From positions 1 to 17,159 of the forward strand of contig JAFGPU010000197.1 of NCBI GenBank assembly GCA_016936035.1: DNA of 17,159 bases. The letters run 5' to 3'. Under the pieces are notes generated by a model, which did not search any database, was not told the origin of the DNA, and was given only the letters and a program-made list of their open reading frames with translations. A program made the position numbers and the translations under genes. Positions 14,904-17,159 of this stretch are shown piece after piece. Every line of letters starts with the position of its first letter. Position 1 is the first letter of the stretch. Source of the DNA: Acidimicrobiales bacterium. Its GTDB lineage: Bacteria; Actinomycetota; Acidimicrobiia; Acidimicrobiales; VFJN01.

Positions 14904-15527
14904 ATGGAGCTGACCGTCGTCGACCACCCCCTCGCCGCTCGCCTGCTCACGCGCCTGCGCGACGAGACCACCGACCGCGCCGCGTTCCGCCTGGCCATGG
15001 ACGAGCTCGCGTTCATGCTGGTCTACGAGGCGTGCCGCACACTGCCGACCGCGCCCGTCGACGTCACCACCCCGATGGGCGCCGCCCGCGGCGTCCGGAT
15101 CCCGCACGCGCCCCTCGTCGTGCCGGTGCTCCGGGCCGGCCTCGGCCTGCACGGCGCCGTCCTGCGGCTGCTGCCCGAGACCGACACGGCGTTCGTCGGC
15201 GTGGCGCGCAACGAGGCGACGCTCGAGCCCGAGCCCTACATGAACTCGGTGCCCGCCGACCTGGCCGGTCGACCGGTGCTCGTGCTCGACCCGATGCTGG
15301 CGACCGGCGGGTCGCTCGCCCACGCCTGCCGGTTGCTCCACGACCGGGGAGCCGGGCCGCTGACCGGGGTGTGCGTGCTGGCCGCGCCCGAGGGCATCGC
15401 CCACATCGAGGCGTCGGGCCTGGTCGAGCGGGTGGTCACGGCGGCCGTCGACGAGCGCCTCGACGACCGGGCGTTCATCGTGCCCGGCCTCGGCGACGCC
15501 GGCGACCGCCTCTTCGGCACCGCCTGA
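14904..15527 (+). CDS. upp: Uracil phosphoribosyltransferase
   Basis: Cytosolic type-I phosphoribosyltransferase of pyrimidine salvage: uracil plus PRPP gives UMP and pyrophosphate. It is 207 aa, the normal length. The PRPP-binding loop is VLVLDPMLATGGS (about 125-137), the dimer/flexible region includes VPVLRAGLGL (73-82), and the uracil-binding C-terminus is FIVPGLGDAGDRLFG (191-205). The ATG at 14904 has only a weak GCGAG-type ribosome site; the next Met (residue 32) would remove conserved sequence. It starts 55 bp after the MarR gene and converges with the phosphohexomutase gene across 39 bp. The upp/pmmB adjacency is also found in Mycobacterium tuberculosis (Rv3309c/Rv3308). Confidence 0.96.
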   Translation: MELTVVDHPLAARLLTRLRDETTDRAAFRLAMDELAFMLVYEACRTLPTAPVDVTTPMGAARGVRIPHAPLVVPVLRAGLGLHGAVLRLLPETDTAFVGVARNEATLEPEPYMNSVPADLAGRPVLVLDPMLATGGSLAHACRLLHDRGAGPLTGVCVLAAPEGIAHIEASGLVERVVTAAVDERLDDRAFIVPGLGDAGDRLFGTA

Positions 15528-15566
15528 GCGCGCCCGGCCCGGTGCGCCGCCGCCCGGAGGTGGTGG

Positions 15567-17159
15567 TCAGCCCACCAGGGCGACGGCCTGGTCGAGGATC
15601 GACGTGGTCGTGGCGCGGGCACGGGCCCGCGCGGTCGCCAGGTCCACGGTGGCGGTGACGGGCTCCACGGCCTCGGCGTAGCACTTCAGCTTGGGCTCGG
15701 TGCCCGACGGGCGCACGATGAGGCGGACGCGGTCGCCGCGCACCACCACCCCGTCGGTGGGCGGCAGGCGCTCGCCGCGACGCAGGTCCTCGACGGCGTC
15801 GACCGCGACGCCCGCCAGGGTGGCGGGAGGCGTCGACGCCAGGGCGTCCACTGACGCCCGCATGCGGTCGAGCCCGTCCACGCCCTCGACGCGGATCGAC
15901 CGCTGGGCGGTGGCGTGCACCCCGAGCTCGCGCGCGAGGTCGTCCAGCCGGTCGAGCACGGTGCGCCCCCGCCCGAGCTCGGTCGCGACCAGCTCGGCGA
16001 AGGCCAGGGCGGCGGTGATGCCGTCCTTGTCGCGCACGAGCGTGCCGACGCACGACCCCAGTGCCTCCTCGTAGCCGTAGACGAACCGCAACCCGGGACG
16101 GTCGAGGCCGGCCCGGGCCAACCACTTGAAGCCCGTGAGCGTCTCGGCGAACGCCACGCCACGCGCCGCCGCCAGCCGTTCGAGCATCGACGACGACACG
16201 ATCGTGGTGGCGACGAGCCTGTCGGCGCCCGTGCCCCGCTCGAGCAGCCAGTCGGCGAGCAGGATGCCGATCTCGTCGCCGGTGAGCGGTCGCCAACCGG
16301 GGGCGGCCGGGTCGGGCACCGCCACGGCCAGCCGGTCCGCGTCGGGGTCGTTGGCCAGCACCACGTCGGCCCTCTCGCGTGCCGCCAGGCCGAGAGCCAG
16401 GTCGAGGGCGCCGGGCTCCTCCGGGTTGGGGAACGCGACCGTCGGGAAGTCGGGATCGGGCGCTGCCTGCTCGGGCACCACGATCGGCGGCGCGAAGCCT
16501 GCGCCCGTGAGCACGGCCGTCACCACGTCGCGCCCCACGCCGTGCAGGGGCGTGTAGACGATCCGGGCCGCCCGGGCCGAGGGGGCGGTCGCCTGGGCCA
16601 CGGCCCCGGCCACGTAGGCGTCGACCAGCGCATCACCGGTGGCGGCGATGCGCGGGTCGTCGTCGGCGGCCCGGGGGACCGACGCCAGCGGGCCGACCGC
16701 GTCGATGTGCGCCGAGATCTCGGCATCGGCGGGCGCCACGATCTGGGCGCCGTCCCCGAGGTAGACCTTGTAGCCGTTGTCGCGGGGCGGGTTGTGGCTG
16801 GCCGTCACCTGCACGCCTGCGCAGCAGCCGAGCCGGGTCACCCCGAAGGCGACCACCGGGGTGGGCAGCGGCCGGTCGGCCAGGTGGACGCGGAACCCCG
16901 CCGCGGCGAGGACCGCGGCGGCATCGCGCGCGAAGCGGTCGGACCGGTGGCGGGCGTCGTGGCCCACGATGACCGGCTCGCCCCGGTGGCCCATGGCCAC
17001 CAGGTACGCGGCCAGGCCGGCCGTGGCCCGGATGACCACGGCCCGGTTCATGCGGTTGGGCCCGGCGCCCATCTCGCCCCGGAGCCCCGCAGTGCCGAAC
17101 TGCAGCCGGGCGCCGAAGCGGTCGGTGATCGCCGCGACGTCGGGACCGCCACGCGCCGC
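15567..17159 (-). CDS. Phosphoglucomutase/phosphomannomutase (PGM2-type alpha-D-phosphohexomutase), 5' end cut by the window edge
   Basis: Enzyme that moves phosphate between C1 and C6 (or C1 and C5) of sugars. 530 residues are visible; the frame is open to the right edge, and the upstream part FGTAGLRGEMGAGPNRMN near 17050-17100 is the usual family N-terminus, so only some 20-50 residues should be missing. The catalytic phosphoserine loop TASHNP lies near 16785-16805, the Mg-binding NDPDADR near 16335-16356, the sugar-recognition GYEEALGS near 16055-16080 and the phosphate-binding RPSGTEPK near 15690-15714. The FGTAGLR and GYEEALG signatures resemble the PGM2 group, which includes phosphopentomutases. 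With upp beside it, a role in nucleoside-sugar salvage is as plausible as mannose or glucose phosphate metabolism. In Mycobacterium tuberculosis the equivalent neighbour is called pmmB. Confidence 0.93.
   Translation of the reverse strand, partial: AARGGPDVAAITDRFGARLQFGTAGLRGEMGAGPNRMNRAVVIRATAGLAAYLVAMGHRGEPVIVGHDARHRSDRFARDAAAVLAAAGFRVHLADRPLPTPVVAFGVTRLGCCAGVQVTASHNPPRDNGYKVYLGDGAQIVAPADAEISAHIDAVGPLASVPRAADDDPRIAATGDALVDAYVAGAVAQATAPSARAARIVYTPLHGVGRDVVTAVLTGAGFAPPIVVPEQAAPDPDFPTVAFPNPEEPGALDLALGLAARERADVVLANDPDADRLAVAVPDPAAPGWRPLTGDEIGILLADWLLERGTGADRLVATTIVSSSMLERLAAARGVAFAETLTGFKWLARAGLDRPGLRFVYGYEEALGSCVGTLVRDKDGITAALAFAELVATELGRGRTVLDRLDDLARELGVHATAQRSIRVEGVDGLDRMRASVDALASTPPATLAGVAVDAVEDLRRGERLPPTDGVVVRGDRVRLIVRPSGTEPKLKCYAEAVEPVTATVDLATARARARATTTSILDQAVALVG

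Noticed and set aside
15561..15577. 6-bp stem around the stop codon of the phosphohexomutase gene as a terminator
   Set aside because: The stem is short, partly inside the coding sequence and has no T tract; it is too weak to call.

Overview
The window is about 17 kb of very high-GC chromosomal DNA with densely packed, short-spaced genes. Coding regions prefer G/C at third positions, GTG and TTG starts occur, and menaquinone synthesis (menB) is present. The upp/phosphohexomutase pair is also adjacent in Mycobacterium tuberculosis. Together these point to an actinobacterium, possibly an Acidimicrobiia-like lineage. That placement is inference; there is no rRNA or other taxonomic marker here. 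Because of the GC content, long spurious reading frames run opposite nearly every real gene, so frames were chosen by recognisable motifs and Shine-Dalgarno sites.

Region 1 (1-5224) is an aromatic amino-acid (tyrosine/homogentisate) catabolism locus around a divergent promoter. Leftward runs an apparent operon: an uncharacterised 255-aa protein, fumarylacetoacetase, then a D-2-hydroxyacid dehydrogenase cut by the left edge. Rightward runs an IclR-family regulator overlapping homogentisate 1,2-dioxygenase. The dioxygenase makes maleylacetoacetate and the fumarylacetoacetase cleaves fumarylacetoacetate. No recognisable maleylacetoacetate isomerase is present, which makes the 255-aa protein worth attention. 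The divergent region holds a 12-bp-arm inverted repeat (candidate operator) and a hairpin that could cover the ribosome binding site of the TTG-initiated first gene.

Region 2 (5211-7943) has a leftward flavodoxin-like gene followed by an orphan solute-binding protein whose 3' end overlaps that of the dioxygenase gene. Divergent from these is an aldo/keto reductase resembling the potassium-channel beta-subunit (AKR6) group.

Region 3 (8094-12610) is rightward: an AlgI-like MBOAT O-acyltransferase translationally coupled (TGATG) to a membrane-anchored SGNH/DUF459 hydrolase, then a nitroreductase-family protein and menB. The first pair looks like an envelope acyl-transfer module, but the MBOAT carries Asn and Tyr at two positions that are usually His. 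A strong bidirectional hairpin terminator containing both flanking stop codons separates menB from the next, convergent gene.

Region 4 (12659-14848) is a divergent pair. One gene encodes a 510-aa protein with five membrane segments, a His/Asp-rich linker and an extracytoplasmic Cys/His-rich domain that I recognise only as a conserved unknown. The other encodes a MarR-family regulator. Between them lie a perfect 15-bp palindrome, a 14-bp tandem repeat and a promoter that predicts a nearly leaderless marR mRNA.

Region 5 (14904-17159) has upp (uracil phosphoribosyltransferase) converging on a PGM2-type phosphohexomutase/phosphopentomutase cut by the right edge. The pairing fits nucleoside salvage.

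I saw no tRNA, rRNA, CRISPR array, insertion sequence or phage gene. The largest gaps without a gene are about 150-175 bases. The best candidates for undescribed biology are the 255-aa protein in the homogentisate operon and the MarR-linked 510-aa membrane protein.
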